DNA of 64,000 nucleotides from Lysinibacillus xylanilyticus (GCF_001183605.1 NZ_LFXJ01000008.1:62001-126000); one strand, 5' to 3'. Counted from the first letter of the stretch, positions 53,304-63,310 are shown. The notes: generated by a model from the sequence alone, not told the origin. Numbers and translations are program-made.

Positions 53304-55007
53304 ATGGAGTATATCATCATTCCGGTTATCCTACTATTAATTTTAGCGATAGTAGGATTTATGATGCGACGAAAACATACAACAATCATTGCTAAACTTG
53401 AAAATGAAAAATCACAAATACAAAACAATCCCATAAATGAGGAAATTTCAAAAGTTAAATCTTTAAACATGAATGGTGAAACGGAAGAGATGTTTGAACG
53501 ATGGCGTAATAGTTGGGATGAAGTCATCGATGTACATATGACAAAAATTGATTCACTTTTATTTGATGCAGAGGATCAAATCAATAGACTTCGTTTTAAG
53601 AAAGCAACGTTAATTGAACGTGAGATAGAAGATTACATTCAAAAGTGTGAACAAAATAAAGATAAAATCTTAGAAGAACTAAATGAATTAATTGGCAGCG
53701 AAGAAAAAAATCGTATTGAAATTGAACAATTAAAAGAATACTATCGCTCTGCACGTAAAACATTGTTAGCTCACCAACATTCATTTGGTGTAGCATTACC
53801 GGCTCTGGAGAAAAAGCTGGAGACTTTTGTCCAAAAGTTTGAGGAATTCGATGTGCTTACTAGTGAAGGGAATTATTTGCAGGCGCGAGAAATTGTTATT
53901 GGCCTGAACCAAGAATCACAGAAGACATTTGAATATATTAATGATGTCCCATCAATTTTGACTGAATTGCAAGTAAAGCTACCAGGAGCGGTACAGGAAT
54001 TACGTAGTGGCCAGCGTGAAATGGAAGAGCAATCTTATTATTTACAGCATTTAGAACTAACTAAGGCGCTCGATAAATTTGATGAAGAATTTGCAACATT
54101 AAAAAATGAATTAGCAGAACTAAATTTAACCGTTGTTAAACCACGTGTAGCTGAAATAAATGAAGAGATTGATCACCTTTACGATCTACTAGAAAAAGAA
54201 GTTATTGCTAAAAATTATGTTGACCAAAATTGTGATCGTTTGTTAAGCTCAATCACTAATGTTATTAGTTCAACAAAGTTAGTAAGTGACGAAGCAACCT
54301 TTGTGCAGCGAAGCTATCGTTTAAATGAAAAAGATGCAGAAATTCCAAAAGCCGCATTAAAGCAATTAGAGGCTTTACAACGTCGCTATGACTTATTAGC
54401 GATGCGTGTTAGAGAGGAAAAATCTGCATATTCAAGTTTGCAGGAAGAATTGATTGAAATTAACGAGGAGCTTGAACATATTCATGAGGAGCAAGGTCAT
54501 TTATCAAATACGATGAAGAAGCTCCGAATTGATGAAAACAAGGCTCGCACGCAAGTAGAAAACCTAAAGAAAACATTACAAGAAACAGATCGTCTATTGA
54601 ATAAGGCTAATATTCCAGGTATTCCTGAAGAGATGGATGCCCGTCTAGATGAGGCAGCAGAGCATATTTATATAGTTATGCAAAGCCTTCAAGAGGTACC
54701 ACTCAATATGGGAACGGTTCATAATAATTTAAATGCTGCAACACTTTGTGTAGAGGATGTAAAAGCGAAGGCGCATGAATTGATTGAAAATGTGATGCTG
54801 ATTGAACGTATTATTCAGTATGGTAATCGTCACCGTGCAACAAATCCAAAATTGCATACTCGTTTAAGAGAAGCAGAAAAATCCTTTAATCAATTCCGCT
54901 ATTCCAAGGCATTAGAAGAGGCTGGAACGGCAGTTGAAGAAATGGAGCCAGGTGCTTTAAAGCGAATTCAAGAACTTGTAGCAGAAGAAACAGTAGTAAG
55001 TAAATAA
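53304..55007 (+). CDS. ezrA: Septation ring formation regulator EzrA
   Basis: A 567-residue membrane-anchored spectrin-like protein: one N-terminal helix (2-21, IIPVILLLILAIVGFMM) with the rest cytoplasmic and almost fully coiled-coil. It restrains FtsZ ring formation at the poles and links the ring to PBPs. Residues near 490-520 (HTRLREAEKSFNQFRYSKAL and its neighbours) correspond to the conserved QNR-type patch. AAGGAGG precedes the ATG. Divergent from hisJ and followed by a strong terminator. Confidence 0.96.
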   Translation: MEYIIIPVILLLILAIVGFMMRRKHTTIIAKLENEKSQIQNNPINEEISKVKSLNMNGETEEMFERWRNSWDEVIDVHMTKIDSLLFDAEDQINRLRFKKATLIEREIEDYIQKCEQNKDKILEELNELIGSEEKNRIEIEQLKEYYRSARKTLLAHQHSFGVALPALEKKLETFVQKFEEFDVLTSEGNYLQAREIVIGLNQESQKTFEYINDVPSILTELQVKLPGAVQELRSGQREMEEQSYYLQHLELTKALDKFDEEFATLKNELAELNLTVVKPRVAEINEEIDHLYDLLEKEVIAKNYVDQNCDRLLSSITNVISSTKLVSDEATFVQRSYRLNEKDAEIPKAALKQLEALQRRYDLLAMRVREEKSAYSSLQEELIEINEELEHIHEEQGHLSNTMKKLRIDENKARTQVENLKKTLQETDRLLNKANIPGIPEEMDARLDEAAEHIYIVMQSLQEVPLNMGTVHNNLNAATLCVEDVKAKAHELIENVMLIERIIQYGNRHRATNPKLHTRLREAEKSFNQFRYSKALEEAGTAVEEMEPGALKRIQELVAEETVVSK

Positions 55008-55020
55008 AGAATTACATCAG

Positions 55021-55062
55021 CTGTCTAAAAGGTATAGTTATTACTTTTTAGACAGTTTTTTT
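55021..55062 (+). terminator. Terminator of ezrA
   Basis: CTGTCTAAAAG and CTTTTTAGACAG, followed by seven T. Confidence 0.9.
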
Positions 55063-55207
55063 ATTAAAAAGCCATTTTATTGGGGTGTTTATACGACTTT
55101 TCGTGCTTTTGCGTGTGCTCTTGGACATAAAATAACGGGAAGCTTGCTTCACATTGTACCTTATCTCAATTTTTGATTAAAAATGATGGAAAATAGAGGT
55201 GTTCATA

Positions 55208-55672
55208 ATGCAATTTTATTTTCGAGAAATGAATGAAATTTATGCGACTGACATTTTGAATTGGAAATATGAGGAACCGTATGATTTTTATAATAATGAT
55301 CTATGCGATGAATCTCTAAAAGAATTTCTAAAAAATCCATATTATTCAATTTTCAATGATAAAGAAGAGCTAGTCGGTTTTTACTGTACAGGAACAGCTG
55401 CACAAGTACCTAAAGGACGTGATTATGGTGCGTATTTAGATGAGTGCATTGATGTTGGGATTGGGATGAAGCCTGAGCTAACAGGAAAAGGTTATGGTTC
55501 AGAATTTTTTTCATTTATTTTAAATCAGCTACAGCAAGAAAATCATAGTCCTCTTCGTTTAACAGTAGCTACATTTAATACAAGAGCAATTCACCTTTAC
55601 GAAAAATTAGGCTTTAAAAAAGTCATGGAATTTACAGCATCAACTGAATTTATAACAATGAAGAAAGGTTAA
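55208..55672 (+). CDS. GNAT family N-acetyltransferase
   Basis: A 154-residue GNAT enzyme; acetyl-CoA-binding motif A is MKPELTGKGYGSEFFSFIL (about 94-112) and motif B NTRAIHLYEKLGFKKV. The N-terminus resembles RimI/RimL-like proteins, but the substrate is unknown. ATG at 55208 follows GAGGTG; a GTG at 55199 is in frame but closer to the same signal. It is absent from the equivalent B. subtilis gap as far as remembered. Confidence 0.85.
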   Translation: MQFYFREMNEIYATDILNWKYEEPYDFYNNDLCDESLKEFLKNPYYSIFNDKEELVGFYCTGTAAQVPKGRDYGAYLDECIDVGIGMKPELTGKGYGSEFFSFILNQLQQENHSPLRLTVATFNTRAIHLYEKLGFKKVMEFTASTEFITMKKG

Positions 55673-55784
55673 TGAATCGGCTAGTCAATTAAGAAAAATT
55701 GTGGGATGAGCCTAACAATGCAAAAATCTTATTTTTTATGCTGCTTAATTTTTAGCTAGAAACGTTCATAGCAAGTCTTTAGAT

Positions 55785-55808
55785 GCCACTCTATAAAGGG
55801 TGGTTTTT
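55785..55808 (+). terminator. Weak terminator after the GNAT gene
   Basis: CCACTCT and AGGGTGG (one G-T pair) with a 4-nt loop and five T, 114 bp past the stop. Confidence 0.5.
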
Positions 55809-55930
55809 CACATTAAAGCAAACAAATAAGTGATTAAATTAGGATAATTGTTAAAGTTAGTAGTCAATTGCCTAAGATTGCGTTATGATAAATACCGTTA
55901 AATCAACGTTTTGAAAGTGTGTGAATATTA

Positions 55931-57085
55931 ATGGAAGTTAATACAATCTATTTAGACAACAGTGCAACAACAAAACCTTTAAAAGAGGTTATGCAAGCAT
56001 TTATGGCAGTGAATGAGCAGTATTATGCCAATCCTGCTTCCATTCATGCAATGGGTGTTGAATCAAACGAATTGTTAATGCGTGCACGTGAGCAAGTAGC
56101 AGATATTTTGCAGACAGAAGCAAAAAATGTGCTATTTACTTCAGGTGGTACTGAATCCAATAACACGGCTATATTTGGTTTAGCACGTAGCAATACACAT
56201 AAAGGAAATCATATTTTAACAACTGAAATTGAGCATCCATCTGTTCTAGAATCTGTTAAGCAACTTGAGCAAGAGGGTTTTGATGTAGAATACTTGCAAG
56301 CAGATGGAAATGGAGTTATTTCTTTAGAGGAGCTTCGCACAAAAGTGCGCAAGGATACCATTTTAGTAAGTATAATGCATGTAAATAATGAAATGGGTGC
56401 TATCCAACCAATTTTTGAAGCTGCAAAAATTATTCATGAATCAAGCCGTGCAGCTTTTCACGTTGATGCTGTGCAAAGCTTTGGAAAGTTACCGATATCA
56501 TTTAAAGATGACGAGGGACCAGACTGTATTTCAATTTCTGGCCATAAAATCCATGGTTTTAAAGGTTCAGGAGTACTAGCATTCCGTAAAAAAATGAAAT
56601 GGCAACCGTATGCACTTGGCGGAGGGCAAGAGTTTGGTTTACGTAGTGGAACAGTAGCTGTACCGCAAGCAGTAGCCTTTTCCAAAGCAGCTCGAATAGC
56701 AGTTGAGGTGATGAATGATCGTGCAAAAAAATATCGTCAATGGAATGAAGAAATATGCATGCAATTACGTGGATATGGAGATGTAGTGCATATTTTATCA
56801 ACCCCCCAAGGTGCGGCACATATTTTATCTTTTAGTATTCGCGACTTAAAAGGTGAAGTTATTATTAATGCATTGCAAAAACGCAATGTAATTGTATCGA
56901 CATCGAGTGCTTGCTCATCGAAACAGACAAAAACAAGTCATGTTGTTGAAGCTCTAAATATTGATGAGCACTTTAAAAAGGGTGTTATTCGTATAAGTTT
57001 TGGTGCGCATGTAACAAATGAAGATATAGTAAAGTTTAAACAAGTATTAGATGAAGTATTGATGGAACTTAAAGGAGAATTTTAA
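55931..57085 (+). CDS. iscS: Cysteine desulfurase (IscS/NifS-like)
   Basis: A 384-residue PLP enzyme that moves sulfur from cysteine to an active-site Cys. PLP lysine Lys206 in SGHKIHGF, catalytic Cys328 in STSSACSS. It belongs to the group paired with ThiI (B. subtilis NifZ), giving sulfur for 4-thiouridine in tRNA and possibly thiamine. thiI starts 2 bp after its stop. Its own ribosome binding site is weak. Confidence 0.93.
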   Translation: MEVNTIYLDNSATTKPLKEVMQAFMAVNEQYYANPASIHAMGVESNELLMRAREQVADILQTEAKNVLFTSGGTESNNTAIFGLARSNTHKGNHILTTEIEHPSVLESVKQLEQEGFDVEYLQADGNGVISLEELRTKVRKDTILVSIMHVNNEMGAIQPIFEAAKIIHESSRAAFHVDAVQSFGKLPISFKDDEGPDCISISGHKIHGFKGSGVLAFRKKMKWQPYALGGGQEFGLRSGTVAVPQAVAFSKAARIAVEVMNDRAKKYRQWNEEICMQLRGYGDVVHILSTPQGAAHILSFSIRDLKGEVIINALQKRNVIVSTSSACSSKQTKTSHVVEALNIDEHFKKGVIRISFGAHVTNEDIVKFKQVLDEVLMELKGEF

Positions 57086-57087
57086 AA

Positions 57088-58296
57088 ATGATTTGGAAAG
57101 AAATTTTAATTCGATATGGAGAGCTTTCTACAAAAGGTCGCAACAAGATGGATTTTATTCGTCGTTTGCGCGAGAACATTCGTCATGCTTTTACGGATTT
57201 AGGACATTTACACATTCGCACAGAGCGCGATCGTATGTTTATCGCTATTCAAGATGAAACACAAATGGACGCTTTATTAAAAGGATTACCTAAGATTTTT
57301 GGTATCCAATCATTTAGTCCAGTGGCAGCATGTGAAAAAGACCTTGAGGCCATGAAAAAACTTGCCATAACAATTATGGATACATTTAAAAATGAGCAGC
57401 TTACTTTTAAAGTAGAAGTAAAGCGCACTGATAAAACATTTCCGTTAGAATCACATGCCATTCAACGCGAAATTGGTGGTTATGTATTACCGCAATATCA
57501 AAATTTATCAGTAAAGGTGAAAAAGCCTGATATCGAACTTCGTGTAGAGGTGCGTCATGACTCAACGTATATGATGGCACAAGTTATTCCGGGTGCAGGT
57601 GGAATGCCTGTAGGTTCGAATGGTAAATCTTTATTAATGCTTTCTGGTGGAATAGATAGTCCTGTCGCTGGTTATTTAATGATGAAACGAGGAGTACGCT
57701 TAGAGGCGATTCACTTCTTTAGTCCACCTTATACAAGCCAAAATTCATTGGAAAAAGTAAAGGTGCTTGCTAATGAATTAACGAAATTTGGCGCTAGTAT
57801 ACGTTTACATGTAATTCCTTTCACTGAAATCCAAGTTCTTATTAAAGAAAAAGTACCTTCTAATGTATCGATGACAACAACTCGTCGTATGATGCTAAAA
57901 GTTGCTGACAAAGTACGTGAAGAAATCGGTGCACTAGCAATTGTTACAGGTGAAAGTCTTGGACAAGTAGCGAGTCAAACTCTTGAAAGTCTAACAGCTA
58001 TTAATGCCGTTACTAACACACCAATTTTACGTCCATTAATCTCATCAGATAAATTAGAAATTATTGATATTGCAGAGAAAATAGGCACATACGAAACGTC
58101 CATCCAGCCATTTGAAGACTGCTGTACAATCTTTACTCCAGCAAGTCCAAAAACAAAGCCAAAGCTTGAAAAGGTTGAGCATTACGAAAGCTTCTCGGAT
58201 TTTGATGAACTAATCGAACGAGCAGTGAAAAACCGTGAAGTCTATATTTTCCCGAAAAAAGAGCAAGAAGCCGATAAATTTGCAGATCTTCTATAG
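57088..58296 (+). CDS. thiI: tRNA 4-thiouridine synthetase ThiI
   Basis: A 402-residue adenylating enzyme: THUMP domain (about 60-165), PP-loop ATPase with LSGGIDSPVAGY (185-196). It adenylates U8 of tRNA and accepts sulfur. The C-terminal rhodanese domain of E. coli ThiI is absent, as in Bacillus, so the paired desulfurase upstream must give sulfur directly. AAAGGAG before the ATG; 2 bp after iscS, a clear operon. Confidence 0.95.
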   Translation: MIWKEILIRYGELSTKGRNKMDFIRRLRENIRHAFTDLGHLHIRTERDRMFIAIQDETQMDALLKGLPKIFGIQSFSPVAACEKDLEAMKKLAITIMDTFKNEQLTFKVEVKRTDKTFPLESHAIQREIGGYVLPQYQNLSVKVKKPDIELRVEVRHDSTYMMAQVIPGAGGMPVGSNGKSLLMLSGGIDSPVAGYLMMKRGVRLEAIHFFSPPYTSQNSLEKVKVLANELTKFGASIRLHVIPFTEIQVLIKEKVPSNVSMTTTRRMMLKVADKVREEIGALAIVTGESLGQVASQTLESLTAINAVTNTPILRPLISSDKLEIIDIAEKIGTYETSIQPFEDCCTIFTPASPKTKPKLEKVEHYESFSDFDELIERAVKNREVYIFPKKEQEADKFADLL

Positions 58297-58322
58297 AAGA
58301 AACTTGCGATTTCTAAGCTAAT

Positions 58323-58358
58323 GAGCCGACTCAAAGTCTTGAGTCGGCTTTTTTTTGT
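58323..58358 (+). terminator. Terminator of iscS-thiI
   Basis: AGCCGACTCAA and TTGAGTCGGCT with a 4-nt loop and eight T. Confidence 0.95.
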
Positions 58359-58397
58359 TCATTCCCTTTTGAGGTACAATTTACCTATAAAATTTTC

Positions 58398-58426
58398 GTA
58401 TTAAAAATCTAATATCGCACATTCTA
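58398..58426 (+). promoter_or_regulatory. Candidate forespore sigma-G/F promoter of the SASP gene
   Basis: GTATTA at 58398-58403 and CATTCTA at 58420-58426, spacer 16 bp; consensus GNATR and CATNNTA. Confidence 0.5.
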
Positions 58427-58448
58427 TATTCACAAGGAGGTGAGAGAC

Positions 58449-58661
58449 ATGACTTCAACAAATCGCAGTTCAAACAAACTTGCAGTACCTGGTGTAGAGT
58501 ACGCTCTAGATCAAATGAAATACGAAATTGCACAAGAATTTGGTGTTCAATTAGGAGCTGACGCTTCAGCTCGTGCTAACGGTTCCGTTGGCGGTGAAAT
58601 CACTAAACGTCTTGTACAAATGGCAGAATCACAATTAAAAGGTATGCCAAACAACCAATAA
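58449..58661 (+). CDS. sspA: Small acid-soluble spore protein, alpha/beta type
   Basis: A 70-residue DNA-coating protein made in the forespore; it protects DNA from UV and heat. [20 protein letters not shown] holds the first helix and the GPR protease site region (YEIAQEFG), and [20 protein letters not shown] is the conserved C-terminal core. ATG follows AAGGAGGTGA. The place next to thiI is the sspA place in B. subtilis. Forespore promoter just upstream. Confidence 0.95.
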   Translation: MTSTNRSSNKLAVPGVEYALDQMKYEIAQEFGVQLGADASARANGSVGGEITKRLVQMAESQLKGMPNNQ

Positions 58662-58681
58662 TTGCTGATTAAGCAAAAATT

Positions 58682-58714
58682 AAAACCAGTGACCGTAAAA
58701 GGCACTGGTTTTAG
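58682..58714 (+). terminator. Terminator of the SASP gene
   Basis: AAACCAGTG and CACTGGTTT with an 11-nt loop. Confidence 0.85.
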
Positions 58715-58736
58715 TTTGTTTAAATTTATTATTTTT

Positions 58737-58899
58737 TATCCCGTATTAACGGGCAATAATTTATCAGTATCAAAAGAGAAGCGTTAGGTCCTCCGTTTCA
58801 ATTCAATAAGAGCAAAAAGGCTAACTGCCCGTAATAACCCGATTGGTGAAGACTAATAATCAGAGATGTAAAGACCCAGCTGATTAAAGATTCACTTTA
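58737..58899 (-). repeat. Family C structured element (copy C2)
   Basis: Same plan as C1: ACGGGCA with TGCCCGT as outer pair, GATTGGTGAAGACTAATAATC conserved block, and an AATCAG...CTGATT hairpin whose arms differ from C1. It ends on TTCACTTTAT, and the TTA is the thiE stop codon on the minus strand. Confidence 0.8.
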
Positions 58900-59529
58900 T
58901 CCTACAAATGATTTAAATGTAGAGACTGTATTTGAAATATCCTCACTTTGGCAAATTGCAGAAATAACTGCTATTCCATCCGCACCTGTTTTAAATACCG
59001 TATGAGCATTCGAGCAATTAATACCTCCAATTGCAACGATAGGGAGCTCCGGATATTGTATCCGAACTTGCTGTAAAAAATCAGTTCCACTAGGAGGTTT
59101 GGCGTCGCTTTTAGAAGTGGTTGAAAAAATTGGACCAATTCCTACATAATCAGCACCATATTGTAGAGCCGTTTGTAATTCAGCTTGTGAATGAACAGAA
59201 ACACCTAGAATCATGTTACCAATTTTTTTTCGTACCATCGACACAGGAAAATCCTCTTGTCCAATATGAACGCCATCCGCTTTAAGTTTTATTGCTAGCT
59301 CTACATCATCGTTGACGATAAACGGAACATGATACTGTTGACAGAGCTTTTGACATTTGCGAGCAAAATCTTCATAGGCTTGCCCAGTGAGTGTATTTAG
59401 TCCTTTTTCCCGATATTGAAACATAGTGATTCCAGATTGCAGAGCTTTCTCTAAAACGTTTAATGGCTCTTGATTTAAAACATTACCTGTACCCATTATA
59501 AAATATAGCTGTAGATCGTCACGTTTCAT
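58897..59529 (-). CDS. thiE: Thiamine-phosphate synthase
   Basis: A 210-residue TIM-barrel enzyme joining HMP-PP and thiazole phosphate. FQYREKG, VNDDVELAIKLKADGVHIGQED and VGIGPIF are family motifs, and IVAIGGIN binds phosphate. GAGGTGATC before the ATG. Its start lies inside thiD (11-bp overlap). Last gene of thiM-thiD-thiE under the TPP riboswitch. Confidence 0.95.
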   Translation of the reverse strand: MKRDDLQLYFIMGTGNVLNQEPLNVLEKALQSGITMFQYREKGLNTLTGQAYEDFARKCQKLCQQYHVPFIVNDDVELAIKLKADGVHIGQEDFPVSMVRKKIGNMILGVSVHSQAELQTALQYGADYVGIGPIFSTTSKSDAKPPSGTDFLQQVRIQYPELPIVAIGGINCSNAHTVFKTGADGIAVISAICQSEDISNTVSTFKSFVG

Positions 59530-60346
59530 GAATGATCACCTCGCAAGAATCCTTAAAGTTTTGATAAGCAAAATGATTTGTAGGACCATGGCCATTACCA
59601 ATAGATAAATCATGAGTTATTGCTAATTGAATAAATTTTTTAGCTTCCTTAATCGCTTCTTCTAAAGGTAGTCCACGACCAAGAAAAGCAGTTAATGCAG
59701 CGGAAAACGTACAGCCTGTACCGTGCGTATTTTTTGTTGCAATACGAGCGGACTTCATGGAAAATGAATGACCATCTTTGAAAAATACATAATCTGTAGC
59801 ATAACATTTATCCTCTAAATGACCGCCTTTAATAATGACGCATTGACCGCCCATTTGTAATAAGACCTTAGCTACTTCTTCAATATCTGCTAAAGAATTG
59901 ATCTTCCTTCCAGAAAGGGTTTCAGCTTCAGGAATGTTCGGTGTTAAGATTGTTGCTAAAGGTAGCAAATAATTGCGTAATGCCTCAATTGCTTCTTGCT
60001 GTAATAAGCTTTCGCCACCTTTTGCAACCATGACAGGATCTACAATAAGCGGAATATTTATTTCAGCTAAAATTTGTGCAATTGATTGGATTATTTCGGA
60101 AGAAAACAGCATTCCGGTTTTAACGGCACTTATTGAAAAATCCTCTACTAGTGCTTGGAGTTGTTTTTCAACAAAACTAACTTCAATTGGTAAGACATCC
60201 GATACACCAAGAGTATTCTGGGCGGTTAAAGCTGTAATAACAGACGTACCAAATACCTTTAATTCCTGAAATGTTTTTAAATCAGCCTGTATACCTGCAC
60301 CGCCACCACTATCTGAACCAGCAATTGTCGTTACAATATGCATCAT
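59519..60346 (-). CDS. thiD: Hydroxymethylpyrimidine / phosphomethylpyrimidine kinase
   Basis: A 275-residue ribokinase-fold enzyme that phosphorylates HMP twice. TIAGSDSGGGAGIQADLKTF at the N-terminus binds substrate, DPVMVAKGG in the middle, and NTHGTGCTFSAALTA with the catalytic Asp/Cys region near the C-terminus. Overlaps thiM by 4 bp and thiE by 11 bp. Confidence 0.95.
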   Translation of the reverse strand: MMHIVTTIAGSDSGGGAGIQADLKTFQELKVFGTSVITALTAQNTLGVSDVLPIEVSFVEKQLQALVEDFSISAVKTGMLFSSEIIQSIAQILAEINIPLIVDPVMVAKGGESLLQQEAIEALRNYLLPLATILTPNIPEAETLSGRKINSLADIEEVAKVLLQMGGQCVIIKGGHLEDKCYATDYVFFKDGHSFSMKSARIATKNTHGTGCTFSAALTAFLGRGLPLEEAIKEAKKFIQLAITHDLSIGNGHGPTNHFAYQNFKDSCEVIIHET

Positions 60347-61098
60347 TCTTCACCTTCCTTGGAAAGGCGATGTAGTTCATTCAAAACTGCAATTTGAAAA
60401 TCGCCAATATATTGTGTTGAAGAAGCGGCTTGCTCTGCTACTTTTTTATAAAGCGATAATGTATCTATTAATTGGTCAAATGGTTTATTTCCTGCAGCGT
60501 ATGAAGCACAGCAAATCGCACTCAATAAGCAACCTGTTCCAGTAACTTCTGTCATTTGAGAAGTTCCACCTGTAACCCATTGCTGATGTTTGCCATCAGT
60601 AATAAAATCCTCTTCGCCGGTCACAATAACAATACAATTGTAGAGTTGAGCTACTTTTTGTGCCTCAACTTCTAAAGATATTGAACCACTACCGCTATCT
60701 ACGCCTTTTTGTTGCCATTCTACATTGGCTATAGCTGCAAGTTCTCCAATATTACAACGAATAGCCGCAAATTTTATGTCCTCCAGTAATTGCTGTACCG
60801 TTTGTTTGCGGTAAGTTGTTGCACCAGCAGCGACAGGATCTAAAAAAACGGGAATGCCAAGAGCATTTGCTTTTTTTCCTGCGAGTAACATTGATTCTTT
60901 CATTCGTTCGTTAAGGGTACCGATATTTATCAGTAAGCCTGAGGCAATTGCGACCATTTCTTCAACCTCATGACTGTCATCAGCCATGACTGGAGAAGCA
61001 CCTATTGCTAATAAGCCATTTGCTTGAAAATTAGCCACAACATAATTAGTAATGCAATGAATAAGTGGATTTTGTTTACGGATTGTTTGAAATACCAT
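60343..61098 (-). CDS. thiM: Hydroxyethylthiazole kinase
   Basis: A 251-residue ribokinase-like salvage enzyme phosphorylating HET. PLIHCITNYVVANFQANGLLAIGASPVM, given here in part as HCITNYV and GASPVM, and TEVTGTGCLLSA are diagnostic. ATG at 61098 follows AAGGAGG; the longer frame to 61170 passes through the attenuator and is not translated. With thiD and thiE it makes TMP from salvaged HMP and HET; thiC, thiG and thiS are not here. Confidence 0.95.
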   Translation of the reverse strand: MVFQTIRKQNPLIHCITNYVVANFQANGLLAIGASPVMADDSHEVEEMVAIASGLLINIGTLNERMKESMLLAGKKANALGIPVFLDPVAAGATTYRKQTVQQLLEDIKFAAIRCNIGELAAIANVEWQQKGVDSGSGSISLEVEAQKVAQLYNCIVIVTGEEDFITDGKHQQWVTGGTSQMTEVTGTGCLLSAICCASYAAGNKPFDQLIDTLSLYKKVAEQAASSTQYIGDFQIAVLNELHRLSKEGEE

Positions 61099-61133
61099 TT
61101 TAAGTCCTCCTTGTTGGATGGACGTAAGCGTGC

Positions 61134-61177
61134 AAAAAAGGCACTTTTTCGTGTAGAAAAAAACACGCAAAAGAGCC
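61134..61177 (-). terminator. Attenuator of the TPP riboswitch
   Basis: On the minus strand GGCTCTTTTGCGTGT pairs with ACACGAAAAAGTGCC (two mismatches), followed by six T, between the aptamer and thiM. Confidence 0.85.
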
Positions 61178-61194
61178 TTTCATCAGTAAATAGA

Positions 61195-61285
61195 TGTGAG
61201 TTGCTCCCTACGTCAGTATTAACTAACAGGTTCAAAGGGTCAGGTTTTACCTTCTCAACTCTAAATGAGTCCCCCTGCAATCATG
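61195..61285 (-). ncRNA. TPP riboswitch
   Basis: The THI-box aptamer on the minus strand. GGGGGACTC at the 5' side, TGAGAAGG, ACCCTTTGAACCTG and a GACGTAGGGAG 3' side are all recognisable and in order. With the attenuator between it and thiM, TPP binding should stop transcription of thiMDE. Confidence 0.97.
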
Positions 61286-61514
61286 CTTTTAGTTGACCAA
61301 AATGTACCATATTATTCATTTGTGTTCAATAGGGGATTTTTTCTTCATGTCGAAAACGGCACTAAAGTTAATTCGAATGGATAGCATCAATACGTGACTG
61401 ATGCCATATAGCAGAGCATGATAGTTGTCACGACTTTAATGAATTGGAGTGAATTCCATTGAAAATGATAAAAATTGAGTTTTATAATGAGCGTATCAAA
61501 AGGGGGCATTTGCC

Positions 61515-63104
61515 ATGAACAGAGAAGATTTAATCGCACCAGAATGGTATAACATTTCAGAGGAAATTGAAAAATATGCACATGATTCTACAAAAAATGC
61601 ATTATTAGTTTATAACGAAGATGAGGAAATTCAGTACTTAACATATCAAGCATTACTTGAAAAGGCGAATCAGGCAGCACATGTATTTACATCCCAAGGT
61701 TTAAAAAAAGGTGATGTTATTTTAGTTATGGTGCCAAGATCAGTTGAAGCGTATATCGTCTATATTGCCGCCTTAAAGGCAGGATTAACTATTATCCCTA
61801 GTTCAGAAATGCTGAGAACGAAGGATATTGAATATCGAATCAATCATGCCAATGCAAAAGGCGTTGTTGCATTTGAGCCTTATATTGAACAATTCGATAA
61901 TGTGGGAAATTTACAAGAAATACAGCAATTTGTCATTGGTCATGCACACGAACCTTGGCAGCCGTTGCTTGAAAAAATGCAAAATCAACCTACGACTTAC
62001 ATAAGTTCTACACCGACTAAGAGTACAGACATTGCATTTTTAGCTTATACGAGTGGTACAACAGGCAATCCAAAGGCAGCTGTTCATACACATAGCTGGG
62101 GTTATGCGCACTTACGAACTACTGCTCCAAATTGGTTAGGTGTACAAGAAGGTGACATTGTTTGGGCTACAGCAGCTCCAGGATGGCAAAAATGGATTTG
62201 GAGCCCGTTCCTTGCTACTTTAGGAAGTGGTGCAACAGCATTTGTTTACAAAGGTCACTTTGATGCGGCGACATACCTTGCATTGCTTGAAAAATTCAAT
62301 ATTAATGTTCTGTGTTGCACACCGACCGAATACAGATTTATGGCAGGTCTTGAAAATTTGCAAGACTTCAATTTAAGTACAATACGTCAGGCTGTGTCAG
62401 CAGGTGAACCTTTAAATAGTGAAGTGATAAAAGTATTTTCCGAGGTCTTTAATTTACAAGTACGAGATGGTTATGGACAAACAGAGAATACATTACTTGT
62501 TGGTACAATGGTAGGGATGGAGGCTAGAATGGGCTCAATGGGCAAACCTACTCCGGGTAATACTGTTGAAATTATCAATGATTTTGGAAATCCTACTGCA
62601 ATTGGAGAAGTTGGGGATATTGCTGTACACTGTGAAACACCCGCTTTGTTTAAGAAATATTTAAACGATCCGGAACGTACAAATATACAGTTTAGAGGAG
62701 ATTGGTATATTACTGGAGATCGTGCATATAAAGATGAAGATGGGTATTTTTGGTTTGAAGGACGTGGCGATGATGTCATCATTTCGTCTGGGTATACGAT
62801 TGGCCCATTTGAGGTAGAAGATGCATTAATGAAGCATCCAGCAGTAAAAGAAACTGCTGTTGTGGCGAGTCCAGATGGAATTCGTGGAAATCTAGTAAAG
62901 GCATTTGTTGTGCTCTCTGATGGAGTAGTTGGAGATGAAGCACTTATAAAAAAACTACAAAGCCATGTAAAAACTTTAACAGCCCCTTATAAATATCCTC
63001 GTGCAATCGAGTTTGTAACTGAGCTACCAAAGACTTCATCAGGCAAAATTCGCCGTGTCGAATTACGTGAACAAGAAAAAATCCATTATATCAATCATCA
63101 TTAA
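61515..63104 (+). CDS. mbcS: Short/branched-chain acyl-CoA synthetase (MbcS, YtcI-like)
   Basis: A 529-residue AMP-forming ligase that activates short or branched carboxylic acids. P-loop LAYTSGTTGNPKA, DGYGQTEN, GRGDDVI and the C-terminal catalytic lysine in PKTSSGKIRRVEL are intact. Similar to AcsA encoded at 30 kb but a separate subfamily; B. subtilis YtcI/MbcS makes 2-methylbutyryl-CoA for branched fatty acid synthesis, and the gene sits next to sppA there too. AAAAGGGGG before the ATG. Confidence 0.88.
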   Translation: MNREDLIAPEWYNISEEIEKYAHDSTKNALLVYNEDEEIQYLTYQALLEKANQAAHVFTSQGLKKGDVILVMVPRSVEAYIVYIAALKAGLTIIPSSEMLRTKDIEYRINHANAKGVVAFEPYIEQFDNVGNLQEIQQFVIGHAHEPWQPLLEKMQNQPTTYISSTPTKSTDIAFLAYTSGTTGNPKAAVHTHSWGYAHLRTTAPNWLGVQEGDIVWATAAPGWQKWIWSPFLATLGSGATAFVYKGHFDAATYLALLEKFNINVLCCTPTEYRFMAGLENLQDFNLSTIRQAVSAGEPLNSEVIKVFSEVFNLQVRDGYGQTENTLLVGTMVGMEARMGSMGKPTPGNTVEIINDFGNPTAIGEVGDIAVHCETPALFKKYLNDPERTNIQFRGDWYITGDRAYKDEDGYFWFEGRGDDVIISSGYTIGPFEVEDALMKHPAVKETAVVASPDGIRGNLVKAFVVLSDGVVGDEALIKKLQSHVKTLTAPYKYPRAIEFVTELPKTSSGKIRRVELREQEKIHYINHH

Positions 63105-63125
63105 TTTCCTAGGAAATAATGTCGA

Positions 63126-63167
63126 AAATCAAAGTTCCTGCTTTTTTATGAACTTTGATTTTTTTTA
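63126..63167 (+). terminator. Terminator of mbcS
   Basis: AATCAAAGTTC and GAACTTTGATT with a 12-nt loop and eight T. Confidence 0.93.
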
Positions 63168-63310
63168 TGAAATTAGGTAATGTAATATAGGTTGAATAGG
63201 TTAAAGCAATAGTATTGGCTCATCACCGTGATAAGACCACATTATTATTGCGATAAATATGAAACAAATTAGGGTATCAATCGTATTACGTTATGAGGAG
63301 GCGGAATGGT